Positions 41,138-48,894 of a stretch of DNA of 48,894 nt are shown in pieces. The notes under the pieces were generated by a model, which had not been told where the DNA came from, ran no database searches, and was given only the letters and a program-made list of their open reading frames with translations. This DNA is from Humidesulfovibrio sp. (GTDB taxonomy: Bacteria; Desulfobacterota; Desulfovibrionia; Desulfovibrionales; Desulfovibrionaceae), in assembly GCF_030689645.1 (NCBI RefSeq), contig NZ_JAUYFU010000019.1, positions 1-48,894 of the forward strand, written 5' to 3'. The translations under genes were made by a program, and so were the position numbers. The first letter of the stretch is position 1. Each line of letters opens with the position of its first letter.

Positions 41138-41307
41138 TCTTTCCTTTTTCCTTTCGTTCCGTCGCTTCAAGGTGGCGACGAGCATGGCAACGATCATCCG
41201 AACAGCAAGGCCCTCGCCTCGCCCCGTTTCCTTGATTTCCTATTCCTTGGCCGTCTCTACATTCTTTCCGCTCGGGCAGGGACGCAGCTGTATCCGTCTC
41301 CATACGC

Positions 41308-41344
41308 GAAGCCGCCGACATGGACGATCCATGTCGGCGGCTTC
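41308..41344. terminator. long perfect hairpin downstream of yedF, near right edge of the element
   Basis: A 17-bp perfect stem (41308-41324 with 41328-41344, GAAGCCGCCGACATGGA type) with a CGA loop lies between the element and the convergent yedF gene. It has no strong T-run on either side but should block transcripts from both sides. Confidence 0.6.
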
Positions 41345-41410
41345 CCTTGCCTCATTTGCCTCAAGCGAGGTCACGGCCTTGGTAAGGGTGGGCTTGCGCC
41401 ACATCAGAAG

Positions 41411-42007
41411 CTAAATCTGGATGATCTTCCCCGCCAAACCCAGGCTCGTCACCACATCGAGCATGTTCGTGGTTTCGCCCACGCGTTTTCTCTCCATCAA
41501 CTCAAAGAAGTTCAGGCAGGTGCCGCAGACCAGGATGGACACGCCGGACGCTGCCAGGGCCTCCAGCTTTTCCAACGCCGGGTGCCCTTCGCAGGCCAGC
41601 TTCACGCCGCCGTTGACCAGCACAATGCGCCACAGGCTCGTGCCCAGTTCCGGCAGGGTGGCCAGGAAGGCGAGCATGAGTTTGCCGCCCAGCTCGTCAT
41701 TGCCCCGGCCGATGCTGTCCGCCGTGATGAAGGCCACTGTCTTTTCCTGGCTCTGGGGCTGGGGCGAGGCGTCAGCTTGGGCGGAAGTCCCGCGCGCAGC
41801 TTTGAGCACGATGCGGCCGGGGCCTTCCTCCGCCGTGACGGTGAAGCCCTTGCCCGTGAGCAGGCGAGTGACGTTCTCTTGCGCTGCCTGGTCGTCCACC
41901 TGGACCTCCAGGGTCTCGGGCGCGCCCTTCTCCAGGACGTCGATGACGCGCAGCACCGGGCCGGGACAGGACAGGCCTCGGCAATCCAAAGTCACATGCT
42001 TTGACAT
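41411..42007 (-). CDS. yedF: YedF-type sulfurtransferase-like selenium metabolism protein
   Basis: A 198-aa two-domain protein. Residues 1-75 are a TusA/SirA-like domain (VTLDCRGLSCPGPVLRVID with the Cys14-Pro pair). A linker follows, then a DsrE/F-like domain from ~95 (EKTVAFITADSIGRGNDELG) with LVCGTCLNFFELMER. This is the layout of the YedF family found near selenium and sulfur-transfer genes. The start at 42007 has GGAGG upstream. It is the last gene of the reductase cluster and may deliver S or Se to the reductase (inference). Confidence 0.87.
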   Translation of the reverse strand: MSKHVTLDCRGLSCPGPVLRVIDVLEKGAPETLEVQVDDQAAQENVTRLLTGKGFTVTAEEGPGRIVLKAARGTSAQADASPQPQSQEKTVAFITADSIGRGNDELGGKLMLAFLATLPELGTSLWRIVLVNGGVKLACEGHPALEKLEALAASGVSILVCGTCLNFFELMERKRVGETTNMLDVVTSLGLAGKIIQI

Positions 42008-42029
42008 GTCGCTTCCTCCACGTTGGGCG

Positions 42030-42797
42030 TTAGTATTTGAGCATCTCCAGGATGGACTCCGTGAGCTTGCCAAAGTCGGGATTCTTGCGTGTGCGGGGCC
42101 GGGGCAGGTCCACGTCCAGCACCTCAATGACTCGGCCAGGGTCCTTGTCCATGACCGCAATTCGGTCAGAGAGGTACACGGCCTCGTCAATGCTGTGGGT
42201 GACAAAGACCACGGTCTTGCGGTGCTTTTCCCAGATGGCCAAGAGCTCGCGCTGCATGAGCAGGCGCGTGTGCGCGTCCAGCGCGCCAAAGGGTTCATCC
42301 ATGAGCAGCACGTCCGGCTCCACGGCCAGGGCGCGGGCGATGGCCGCCCGCTGGCGCATGCCGCCGGAGAGCTCGTGCGGGTAGGCATCCTTGGATGCAG
42401 CCAGCCCCACCAGTTCCAGATACTCCAGGGCCTTGTCCCGCGCCTGCCGCCGGGGCAGCCCCTGGAATTCCAGGCCCAGCTTGATGTTGCGCACCAGCGT
42501 GCGCCAGGGCAGCAGGGAGTAGTCCTGGAACACCAGCCCGATCCTGCCCGTGGGCTTCTGCACGGCCTGGCCCTGGTAGGCGACCTGGCCCGTGGTCGGG
42601 GTGTCCAGCCCAGCCATGAGCCGCAGCAGCGTTGACTTGCCGCAGCCCGAGGGCCCCACGATGGACAGGAATTCGTTGTTGAGCACCTTGAAGCTGGTGC
42701 TGTCGAGGGCGGTGACGGTCTTGCCTTGGCCGTTGGCCCGGCCCAGGGGAAAGACCTTGCTCACCGCTTCGATGGTGAGGGCGTGCTTGGCGCTCAT
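42030..42797 (-). CDS. ABC transporter ATP-binding protein (nitrate/sulfonate/taurine class)
   Basis: A 255-aa ATPase of the SsuB/TauB/NrtD group. Walker A is GPSGCGKST (~49-57), the Q-loop is in VFQDYSLLPWRTLV, the signature is LSGGMRQR, Walker B is VLLMDEPFGALD, and the H-loop is VTHSIDEAVYLSD. The ATG shares one base with the permease stop (TGATG). It powers import of a small organic anion with the permease and binding protein encoded upstream. Confidence 0.94.
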   Translation of the reverse strand: MSAKHALTIEAVSKVFPLGRANGQGKTVTALDSTSFKVLNNEFLSIVGPSGCGKSTLLRLMAGLDTPTTGQVAYQGQAVQKPTGRIGLVFQDYSLLPWRTLVRNIKLGLEFQGLPRRQARDKALEYLELVGLAASKDAYPHELSGGMRQRAAIARALAVEPDVLLMDEPFGALDAHTRLLMQRELLAIWEKHRKTVVFVTHSIDEAVYLSDRIAVMDKDPGRVIEVLDVDLPRPRTRKNPDFGKLTESILEMLKY

Positions 42798-43630
42798 CAG
42801 GACATCCCCCTCCAGAACAGCATCCTGCGCTCGCACAGGCGGAAGCCCTGGTCCATGAGCGCGCCCATGACCCCGATGGAGACCATGCCCGTGATGACGA
42901 TGTCCTGGCGGCCCACGGTGTAGGCATGGGTGATGAGATAGCCCACCCCGGAGAGGCTGCCGGGCAGCATCTCGGCCGAGACCAGGCACATCCAGGCCAC
43001 GCCCAGGCCGATGCGCATGCCCGTGAGGATGGACGGCGAGGCTGCGGGCAGGATGACCTTGCGGAAGATGTCCAGCCGGTTGGCGCCCAGCACCAGGCTG
43101 GACTCGATGAGCACCCGGCGCACACTGCGCACCCCGTGGACGCTGCTTGTGAGCACCGGAAAGAATCCGCCGATGAAGATGATGAAGGCCATGGAGAACT
43201 TCAAGTTGTTGAAGAAGATGTAGGCCGGGCCGATTTCCATGTTGAAGACGGTGGCCGGGCTCGTGATGCCGAACCAGGCCAGCATGAGCGGAGTCCAGGC
43301 CAGGGGCGGGATGGGCCGGAACACGGAGAGGAAGTTGTTCAGCAACCGGTGTGCGCCCGCACAGTAGCCCATGAGGATGCCCAGCGGGATGGCCAGGGCC
43401 ACGGCCGCGAGATAACCGAAGAGCACCCGCGCCAAGCTGATGCCGACGTTGGACAAAAGCGAACCCATGCCGATGATGGGCTGGATAGGGTGCGCCAGCA
43501 CGGCCAGCACGTCGCCCAGGCGCGGCAGGATGATGTCGTTGGCCACGCGCACCGCCGTCGTCTCCCAGCCCCAGAGGAACAGGGCCGGGACGACGAGCGG
43601 CAGGAAGAAGCTTGTGATGCGCTGGTTCAT
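42797..43630 (-). CDS. ABC transporter permease (SsuC/TauC-like)
   Basis: A 277-aa membrane protein with about six to seven helices. The EAA-like loop is around ~180-210 (SLVLGANRLDIFRKVILPAASPSILTGMRIGLGVAW), which is typical of the BPD inner-membrane component of the SsuC/TauC family. Start MNQRITSFFLPLVVPALFLW. Overlaps the ATPase gene by one base and follows the binding-protein gene by 10 bp. Confidence 0.93.
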   Translation of the reverse strand: MNQRITSFFLPLVVPALFLWGWETTAVRVANDIILPRLGDVLAVLAHPIQPIIGMGSLLSNVGISLARVLFGYLAAVALAIPLGILMGYCAGAHRLLNNFLSVFRPIPPLAWTPLMLAWFGITSPATVFNMEIGPAYIFFNNLKFSMAFIIFIGGFFPVLTSSVHGVRSVRRVLIESSLVLGANRLDIFRKVILPAASPSILTGMRIGLGVAWMCLVSAEMLPGSLSGVGYLITHAYTVGRQDIVITGMVSIGVMGALMDQGFRLCERRMLFWRGMS

Positions 43631-43640
43631 GGCCCGGTGA

Positions 43641-44762
43641 TTACTTCTTGGGCTGGCCGGCGAAGCTGAAGTCGAACAACAGCGGCTTCACCTCGTCGAG
43701 CTTCTTGCCTTTGAGGCTGCCCTTGAAGTTGCCCATGCCGTCCAGGAGTTCCAGATACACCCCGGCCCAGCGCATCCAGCCCTGGGTGAACTGCGGCAGA
43801 AACACCAGGGACGAGGCCTTGGCCGCGTCGGGGCTGATGCCGATCCAGTCGGCGGTGATCTTGGCCACCTCGCCTCGGTTGGCGTTGCTCCAGGCGTTGG
43901 TCTTGAGCGTCAGGCCCACAAGGGCCTTCACCACCGGATTGTTGGTCTTGATCAAGTCGTCGCTGGCGACCACCACGCAGCAGGGAAAGTCGTGCCAGAA
44001 GCCCTTGGGCGGCATGTCGCGCTGGTCGAACACGATCTTGCCCGCGCCCTTGCTCACGGCCACTTCCGGAAAGGGCGAGGGGCCGACGATGGCGTCCACC
44101 TGCCTGGTGGCCAGGGCCGGGAGCATGTTGCTGGTCTCCTTCAGGTCGGCCAGGAGGACCTTGGCGGCGAAGTCGTTGGGGTTCTCGGTGACAGCGACCC
44201 CGGCCTGCTTCAGCGCGCGCTCCAGCAGAATCTTGGGCGCGCTGGTGGGCGAATGGTAGCCGACCTTCACGGGCATCTTGGCGGCCTTCACATGGGCCAG
44301 GAAGGTGTCCCAGGTGCTGAAGGGCGCATCCTTGGGAGCGACAAGGGCCATGCCCTCGGTCTGCAGGGGGGCCACGATGTGCATGTGGGTGCCCTTGTCG
44401 ATGCCGGCCATGATGGCGGTCATGGAGGCCATGGCCAGGTCCACCTGCTTCTGGGCGAACATGGTGGAGGTCTCGGAGCCGCTCTTGGCCAGAACAAGGT
44501 CAATGACCGCGATGGCCTTGCCGCCGGAGACCAGCTCATACTTCTCGCGCGGGATGAGCGGCCTGAGGTAGGTGCCGAAGCTCTTGAACTCCTCGCCCTT
44601 CACCGCTGCCACCATGAGCGGGGTGTGGTGCGTGGTGAGCACGTAGGAGAGCTTGTAGGACGGGAGATTCTGGGCCAGGGCGCTGGAAGCCAAGACCAGG
44701 CTGAAAAGCAGCGCGCAGAAAAGACCTGCGAGGCGTTTGCCGGGGAGTGCGGGTTTGTTCAT
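43641..44762 (-). CDS. ABC transporter substrate-binding protein (SsuA/TauA/NitT-like)
   Basis: A 373-aa periplasmic binding protein with a signal peptide (LFCALLFSLVLASSALAQ). The type-II fold is suggested by LVSGGKAIAVIDLVLAKSGS, VKVGYHSPTSAPKILLERALKQAG and RQVDAIVGPSPFPEVAV. Many NMT1/NitT-like members bind sulfonates, nitrate or thiamine precursors; this ligand is not inferable. The neighbouring reductase genes suggest it imports the substrate of the reductase (inference). Confidence 0.87.
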   Translation of the reverse strand: MNKPALPGKRLAGLFCALLFSLVLASSALAQNLPSYKLSYVLTTHHTPLMVAAVKGEEFKSFGTYLRPLIPREKYELVSGGKAIAVIDLVLAKSGSETSTMFAQKQVDLAMASMTAIMAGIDKGTHMHIVAPLQTEGMALVAPKDAPFSTWDTFLAHVKAAKMPVKVGYHSPTSAPKILLERALKQAGVAVTENPNDFAAKVLLADLKETSNMLPALATRQVDAIVGPSPFPEVAVSKGAGKIVFDQRDMPPKGFWHDFPCCVVVASDDLIKTNNPVVKALVGLTLKTNAWSNANRGEVAKITADWIGISPDAAKASSLVFLPQFTQGWMRWAGVYLELLDGMGNFKGSLKGKKLDEVKPLLFDFSFAGQPKK

Positions 44763-44778
44763 GACAGGGCTCCTTGTT

Positions 44779-45939
44779 TCAATGCGTTTGCAGTTCCAGG
44801 AAGGCTTCGATGCGGGTTCTGAGCTGTTCGACGTCGGACTCGGTGTAGTCCGTCTCGATCTTGAGGAAGGGCAGGCCCAGGTCTTCGGTCACGTGGCGGC
44901 TCAGGCTGTGGGACTCCACGCTGTAGGTGTGGCAGGCCTGCCAGACGAGGTCCACAACACCCGTGGGCTGGAACTGCCTGGTCAGGTCGTCAATGAGGGC
45001 GAAGCGTCCCGTGTTGGGACTCATGCACGAGCAGGGCGTGTCCAGGTAGCGCTTGGCCAGGGCCGCAAAGGGGTCGGCCGCGTTCTCGTCCGTCAGACCG
45101 ACAACGCCCTTGATCCCGGTGCAGTTTTCCAGGACCACCACAACGGCCCCGGCTTCCTCCAGCAGGCGCAGCACCTTTTCCGAGCCACGGCCCACGGGCG
45201 TGCCTGTGAGCAGGATGCGCGGCGCGCCCTGCCTGTACGGCGAGGAGCCCTTGGCCCGCAGTTCCTCAAGCTCGCCGCGCAAGGCCAGCAGGTCGTTCAG
45301 GTAGGCTTCCTGGTCCAGCACGAAGGTGCGCGACTCGCACACCCCCATCAGGTCCAGGCTGGAGATGGGTGGCCGCGCCTCGGACATGAAGGCGGCCACA
45401 TCCAGCAGCGCGCGGCGAATTCTGTTTTGCAGGGCGATCTCGCGGCGCAAGGCCTCGTCCGTCACGGTCTGGCCGGTGCGCTCGGCCAGAAATGCCGCCA
45501 GGCGGCGCATCTCCGCCAGCCACAGGGCCTGGGCCTCGGGGCTTTTGTCCGTGGGCAGGCGCATCATGTGCACGGTCTTGATGCTGTTCATCAGCTCGAA
45601 CATCTTCTTTTTGCCATCGCAGGTGGTCTCGGCCAGGATGAAGTCCGTGGCGTTGAAATACGGGCAGGTGGCGGTGGCGGCATAGCCGAAGCTGGACTTG
45701 ATGAGCGGGCAGAGGTTGGCGGGCAGCACGCGCTCGGCCTCGGGGATGGGGGCCTGCTTCTTGCCGCACAGGCCGACCGAAACGGCCCCGGCGGCGCGCA
45801 CAAGCTCCACCGGAGCGAACACGCAGTATATTCCGGCAAGCTTCATGCCCGCCTCCTTCAGAGGCTCAAGCTCCAGGTGGAAGCGGTCCACCGGGCTGGC
45901 AAACTTGGCGAGGGTCGGAGCCTTGGATGCTTCAGTCAT
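44779..45939 (-). CDS. double-cubane-cluster-containing anaerobic reductase (2-hydroxyacyl-CoA dehydratase D family)
   Basis: A 386-aa protein of the BzdN/HgdB-related family. Diagnostic stretches are GIYCVFAPVELVRAAGAVSV, LPANLCPLIKSSFGYA, TCPYFNATDFILAETTCDGK (the CDGKKK region), and a C-terminal WQACHTYSVESH. These match double-cubane cluster proteins (DCCP), which hold an [8Fe-9S] centre and use ATP-driven electrons from an activase to reduce small molecules; the physiological substrate is generally unknown. The ATG at 45939 has GGAG and overlaps the activase end by 8 bp. Confidence 0.87.
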   Translation of the reverse strand: MTEASKAPTLAKFASPVDRFHLELEPLKEAGMKLAGIYCVFAPVELVRAAGAVSVGLCGKKQAPIPEAERVLPANLCPLIKSSFGYAATATCPYFNATDFILAETTCDGKKKMFELMNSIKTVHMMRLPTDKSPEAQALWLAEMRRLAAFLAERTGQTVTDEALRREIALQNRIRRALLDVAAFMSEARPPISSLDLMGVCESRTFVLDQEAYLNDLLALRGELEELRAKGSSPYRQGAPRILLTGTPVGRGSEKVLRLLEEAGAVVVVLENCTGIKGVVGLTDENAADPFAALAKRYLDTPCSCMSPNTGRFALIDDLTRQFQPTGVVDLVWQACHTYSVESHSLSRHVTEDLGLPFLKIETDYTESDVEQLRTRIEAFLELQTH

Positions 45940-46729
45940 TGTCGTTCTCCAGGAGTTTTTGGGCGTGCAGGCAGGCGCCCAAGGCCCCGGCCAGGTCCGG
46001 GTCTTGGGGCACCAGGCACTGGGTTCCGGTGATTTCGCGCAACAACTCCACCGCGCAGGGGTTGCGCGCAACGCCCCCGGCGAAGACGAGGGGGCCGTCC
46101 TGGCCCGCCCGCCGCAACATCGAATGGATGCGTTGCATGATGGCCAGGTGGATGCCCAGCGCGATGTTCTGCGCCTTTTCCCCGCGCGCCATGAGGCTGG
46201 TGGCCTCGCTCTCGGCGAAGACCGTGCACATGCTGTTGATGGGGATGCGCGTGTCGCCGGACTGGGCAAAGGCCCCGAAGTCCGTGAGCGGCACCTGGAG
46301 CGACAGGGCCATGATCTCCAGGAACTTGCCGGTTCCGGCGGCGCAGCGGTCGTTCATTTCGAAGCGCAGGACGCGGCCGTTCGGCCCCAGGCTGATGACC
46401 TTGGAGTCCTGACCGCCGATGTCGAGGATGGTGCGTGCCTGAGGGAAGAGCCGAGTTACACCCAGAGCGTAGGCCTGTATCTCGGTGATGTCGGACACGC
46501 GGCCCAGGCGGGCGTCGCCGTCAAAGGCCTCGGTGAAGAGCTTGCGGCCATAGCCCGTGGCCACGACACGTGTGGCAAAGACGTCTTTGAGCAGCGCCCG
46601 GCACTGGCCCACGGGGTCGAAGGTGGTGGCGGCCTTGGCTGTATGCACGACCTCTGCCCCACGCATGACCACCAGCTCAATGCTGCGTGAGCCGATGTCG
46701 ATGCCTGCCACGTCGCCAATGATACCCAC
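45932..46729 (-). CDS. acyl-CoA dehydratase activase (BcrAD/BadFG/HgdC ATPase)
   Basis: A 265-aa ASKHA-fold ATPase that feeds electrons to the reductase. Motifs are AGIDIGSRSIELVV (phosphate 1), ILDIGGQDSKVISL, the [4Fe-4S] cysteines in NDRCAAGTGKFLE and NSMCTVFAESEA, and LVFAGGVARNPCAV (adenosine motif). The start used is GTG at 46729, with GGGGG about 8 bases upstream; another GTG at 46786 lacks a Shine-Dalgarno. Overlaps the reductase gene; same operon. Confidence 0.87.
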   Translation of the reverse strand: MGIIGDVAGIDIGSRSIELVVMRGAEVVHTAKAATTFDPVGQCRALLKDVFATRVVATGYGRKLFTEAFDGDARLGRVSDITEIQAYALGVTRLFPQARTILDIGGQDSKVISLGPNGRVLRFEMNDRCAAGTGKFLEIMALSLQVPLTDFGAFAQSGDTRIPINSMCTVFAESEATSLMARGEKAQNIALGIHLAIMQRIHSMLRRAGQDGPLVFAGGVARNPCAVELLREITGTQCLVPQDPDLAGALGACLHAQKLLENDND

Positions 46730-47134
46730 GATATGTGCCCCCGATCTGTCGGTCCTGATTCTGTTCCGCACGGGGGGTATAGCCACGGAAAATCAAATAC
46801 GTCAAATAGAAACAAGTAATTCACAATAGGGCACAACGCCCAGAATAGCAGGAGGAATATTGCGGCTCACCACCGAACGCCGTCTAACCCATCCTGCGGT
46901 CGTGGCGAGAAGTAAAGCGGCGCAGTAGGATGGGCTGGGGGGCAAGCACTGATCTACACGAACAGCCAGCAAATCGTCAGGCAACAGAGGCTAATCGTTA
47001 TATGGGAGGTTCAGCTTGTGCAAAAACATGCCCAAGCCCAATTAGCTACAATCTCGCAAGCCCGGCGGTCAAAGGGCTCTGACAAGAGATGACAAGCCAG
47101 GCAAAGGGACTCGCTCTTTGGGGTCCTCATAAAG
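46730..47134. other. regulatory region upstream of the reductase operon
   Basis: 405 bp without a supported gene. It includes an 8-bp inverted repeat (CCCATCCT at 46888-46895, AGGATGGG at 46927-46934), a direct repeat TGACAAG (47080-47086, 47090-47096) and a sigma-54-like -24/-12 site. It also must contain the terminator of the response-regulator gene; no strong hairpin plus T-run was found. Confidence 0.5.
47017..47036 (-). promoter_or_regulatory. weak sigma-54-like promoter candidate for the reductase operon
   Basis: On the minus strand TTGG-N10-TTGCA-type spacing is met: GG at 47032-47033 and GC at 47020-47021 are exactly 10 bases apart, with a T-run before TTGCA. The -24 box deviates from TGGCAC. 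The neighbouring gene encodes a sigma-54 activator, which makes the match more interesting. Found by eye; low confidence. Confidence 0.3.
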
Positions 47135-48496
47135 CTACTGCACTCCGTACCGCTGGAGCTTGGCGTGGAGCGTCTTCCGCGTGATGCCCAGCTTCCGGGC
47201 CGTTTCGCTCTTGTTCCCGCCAGCGCCCTCAAGCGCATCCAGGATTGCCACCCGTTCGATCTCGTCAAGGGTCATATCCTGGATGTTCACCCCGGCTGGC
47301 GAGGCACCCGCGCCGCTCAGAGCGATGGCTGAGGGCAAGTCCTGCTCGCGGATGTACTCGCCCGCGAGCAGCACCACGGCCCGCTCCACGCCGTTCTCCA
47401 ACTCCCGCACGTTTCCCGGCCAGGGATATTTGAGCAGCCGGTCCATGGCCTCGGGGGTGAATCCTTTGACCTGCTTGCCGTTCTTGGACGCGAACTTCTT
47501 CAGGAAATGCGTGGCGAGAAGCGGGATGTCCTCAACACGGTCACGGAGCGGCGGCAAGGACAGCGTGACCACATTCAGCCGGTAATAGAGGTCTTGCCGG
47601 AAGCGCCCCAGCTCCACCTCGTGCATGAGGTCGCGGTTCGTGGCGGCCAGGATGCGCACGTCCACCTTGATGGCGTGGTCCCCGCCCACCCGCTGGACTT
47701 CCCGTTCCTGTATGGCCCGCAAGAGTTTGACCTGCATGGTCATGGAGATTTCACCGATCTCGTCGAGAAAGATCGTTCCCTTGTCCGCCATCTGGAACCG
47801 GCCATCGCGCCGCCTCTCGGCCCCGGTGAAGGCCCCCTTCTCATGCCCGAAGAGTTCCGACTCCAGCAGGGTCTCGGTCAAGGCTGCGCAGTTGACGGCC
47901 ACGTAGGGGCCATTCTTGCGGGAGCTGTTGGCGTGGAGGGCCTTGGCGATGAGTTCTTTCCCCGTCCCGGACTCGCCGGTGATGAGCACGGTGGCCTCGG
48001 AGGGGGCGATGGTGGACAGCATGTCCAGGAGCTGGCGCATGGGGGGGCTTGAGCCGATGATGCCGCCCGGATCAAAGGAGGCGGCCAGGGTCACGCGCAA
48101 GGCCTTGTTCTCGTCGCGCAGGGACGTATGGTCCAGGGCGCGCTCCAGCGTCAGCTTGAGGTCGTCGAAATCAAGGGGCTTGGTGAGGTAGTCGTAGGCT
48201 CCGGCCTTGATGGCCTCCACCGCCGACTCCACGTTGGAGTAGGCCGTCATGATCAGGATAGGGATGGCCGGGTTGTAGGCCTTGATCTCCTTGAGCGCCT
48301 CGATGCCGGAAAGCCCGGCCATGCGCACGTCCATCAGGATCAGGTCGTAGGGACGCTGATGGCACAGGGCCACTGCGGAGTCGCCGTCCTCCGTGCCTTC
48401 AACGCGGTAGCCCCAGTCGGCCAGGAGCGTGAGCAGCATGTTCCTGTGGCCGGAGTCATCATCGACAACGAGCAGTTTCGTCTTGGAGGGCTTCAC
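47135..48496 (-). CDS. sigma-54-dependent response regulator (NtrC family)
   Basis: A 453-aa activator. The receiver domain is ~5-120 with phospho-acceptor Asp56 (LILMDVRM) and acidic pocket VVDDDSG. The AAA+ domain is ~145-380 with Walker A GESGTGKE, the sigma-54 contact loop ELFGHEKGAFTGAE, and Walker B GTIFLDEIGE. The C-terminal Fis-type HTH is ~410-450 (GGNKSETARKLGITRKTLHA). It lies 11 bp downstream of the histidine kinase gene. The reductase operon follows on the same strand, making it a plausible target. Confidence 0.95.
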   Translation of the reverse strand: MKPSKTKLLVVDDDSGHRNMLLTLLADWGYRVEGTEDGDSAVALCHQRPYDLILMDVRMAGLSGIEALKEIKAYNPAIPILIMTAYSNVESAVEAIKAGAYDYLTKPLDFDDLKLTLERALDHTSLRDENKALRVTLAASFDPGGIIGSSPPMRQLLDMLSTIAPSEATVLITGESGTGKELIAKALHANSSRKNGPYVAVNCAALTETLLESELFGHEKGAFTGAERRRDGRFQMADKGTIFLDEIGEISMTMQVKLLRAIQEREVQRVGGDHAIKVDVRILAATNRDLMHEVELGRFRQDLYYRLNVVTLSLPPLRDRVEDIPLLATHFLKKFASKNGKQVKGFTPEAMDRLLKYPWPGNVRELENGVERAVVLLAGEYIREQDLPSAIALSGAGASPAGVNIQDMTLDEIERVAILDALEGAGGNKSETARKLGITRKTLHAKLQRYGVQ

Positions 48497-48507
48497 CTTT
48501 CGATCTC

Positions 48508-48894
48508 CTATGCAGCCTGCCCTTCCAGGGGCAGCAGGATGGTGAACGTGGTCCCGGTGCCGGGCTGGCTTTCCACCTTGATCTCCCCGCCATGCCCCTC
48601 CACCACCCGGTGCACGATGGCAAGGCCCAGCCCTGTGCCGGACGGCCTTGTGGTGAAATAGGGGTTGAAGATGTTGGCGATGACATCCGGGGGCATGCCC
48701 TTGCCCGTGTCGGCGATGCGCACGGACAGTCGGCCAGGGCTGCCCTCGCGGCGCGCGGATACCTCCAGCACACCGTTTCGCTCCGTCGCCTGGATGGCGT
48801 TGAGGAACAGGTTCAGCAGCGCCTGGGTCATCCGCTCCGCGTCCAGGGGGACCGGTGGCAAGGCTTCGTCCTTCTGGAAACGAACCTCCACGCC
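48508..48894 (-). CDS. sensor histidine kinase, C-terminal part (truncated by window edge)
   Basis: The frame is open to the window end. The 128 visible residues form the HATPase_c domain: the N box QALLNLFLNAIQATE, G1 ADTGKGMPPD, F box FNPYFTT, and G2 GTGLGLAIVHRVVEGHGG. This is the NtrB-like kinase architecture. It is the partner of the sigma-54 regulator starting 11 bp later. The sensor and dimerisation domains lie outside the window. Confidence 0.93.
   Translation of the reverse strand, partial: GVEVRFQKDEALPPVPLDAERMTQALLNLFLNAIQATERNGVLEVSARREGSPGRLSVRIADTGKGMPPDVIANIFNPYFTTRPSGTGLGLAIVHRVVEGHGGEIKVESQPGTGTTFTILLPLEGQAA

Larger units (their letters stand above)
33210..41300. mobile_element. 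compact integrative element (integrase, structured RNA, maturase-like protein); boundaries approximate
   Basis: The stretch begins with a tyrosine integrase and holds orphan genes of lower GC and different codon use than the flanking core genes (rsmG on one side, yedF on the other). No capsid, terminase, relaxase, transposase or replication initiator was recognised. It contains an 81-bp imperfect palindrome, several strong terminators and the 1.1-kb structured region. No tRNA gene or clear direct repeat marking attL/attR was found, so both ends are estimates from composition and gene content. Confidence 0.55.

Noticed and set aside
1-48894. CRISPR array
   Set aside because: No regularly spaced identical repeats with unique spacers were seen; the only tandem array is the 15-bp repeat at 35790.

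Overview
The window comes from a high-GC, anaerobic sulfate-reducing bacterium, most likely of the Desulfovibrionaceae. The main evidence is a complete hmc operon at 20.5-26.8 kb, whose hmcA product carries 16 CXXCH haem motifs, with an Rrf2-type regulator gene beyond its terminator. A Desulfovibrio-type small ferredoxin, a long-form HisG and many chemoreceptors fit the same assignment.

Layout. 0-7.1 kb: chemoreceptor fragment, thiol peroxidase, MutM, a ChaN-like lipoprotein with a PDZ domain, a phenylacetate-CoA ligase family protein, UppP and three small genes. 7.2-17 kb: a 1061-residue TPR protein, a TRIC-type channel, a membrane iron-sulfur protein divergent from a Crp/Fnr regulator, a ferredoxin, a U32 peptidase and an AMIN-domain amidase. 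17-20 kb: CheW and a chemoreceptor in one operon. 20-26.8 kb: rrf2 and hmcABCDEF, including the 51-codon GTG-started hmcD. 27-32.8 kb: hisI-hisG, a YfiH-type protein, 5-formyl-THF cyclo-ligase, a metallophosphoesterase, RlmH and RsmG. 41.4-48.9 kb: a minus-strand metabolic cluster made of a two-component system (NtrC type), an acyl-CoA dehydratase activase, a double-cubane-cluster reductase, an ABC importer of the nitrate/sulfonate/taurine class, and YedF.

The accessory part is a compact element of about 8 kb (roughly 33.2-41.3 kb). It is bounded on the left by a tyrosine integrase and a palindrome-rich mosaic, and it has no recognisable capsid, conjugation or transposase genes. At its centre is a non-coding stretch of about 1.1 kb (about 37.4-38.5 kb) packed with nested inverted repeats. 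Read on the minus strand, several hairpins carry GNRA tetraloops, and the stretch has a plausible promoter at one end and a GNRA-capped terminator-like hairpin at the other. I interpret it as a very large structured RNA. Divergent from it is a three-gene operon: a 72-aa possible ribbon-helix-helix protein, a 350-aa protein whose C-terminal half resembles the thumb/maturase (X) domain of group II intron proteins while its reverse-transcriptase palm is eroded, and a 138-aa orphan. This RNA plus degenerate-maturase locus is the best candidate for an undescribed system. The element also carries a 32-codon ORF translationally coupled to a 70-aa gene, an acidic-tailed membrane protein, a helix-turn-helix protein with a hydrophobic tail, an SD-supported 318-aa orphan and an 81-bp cruciform-like palindrome.

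All family assignments come from reading motifs by eye; no database search or folding program was run.
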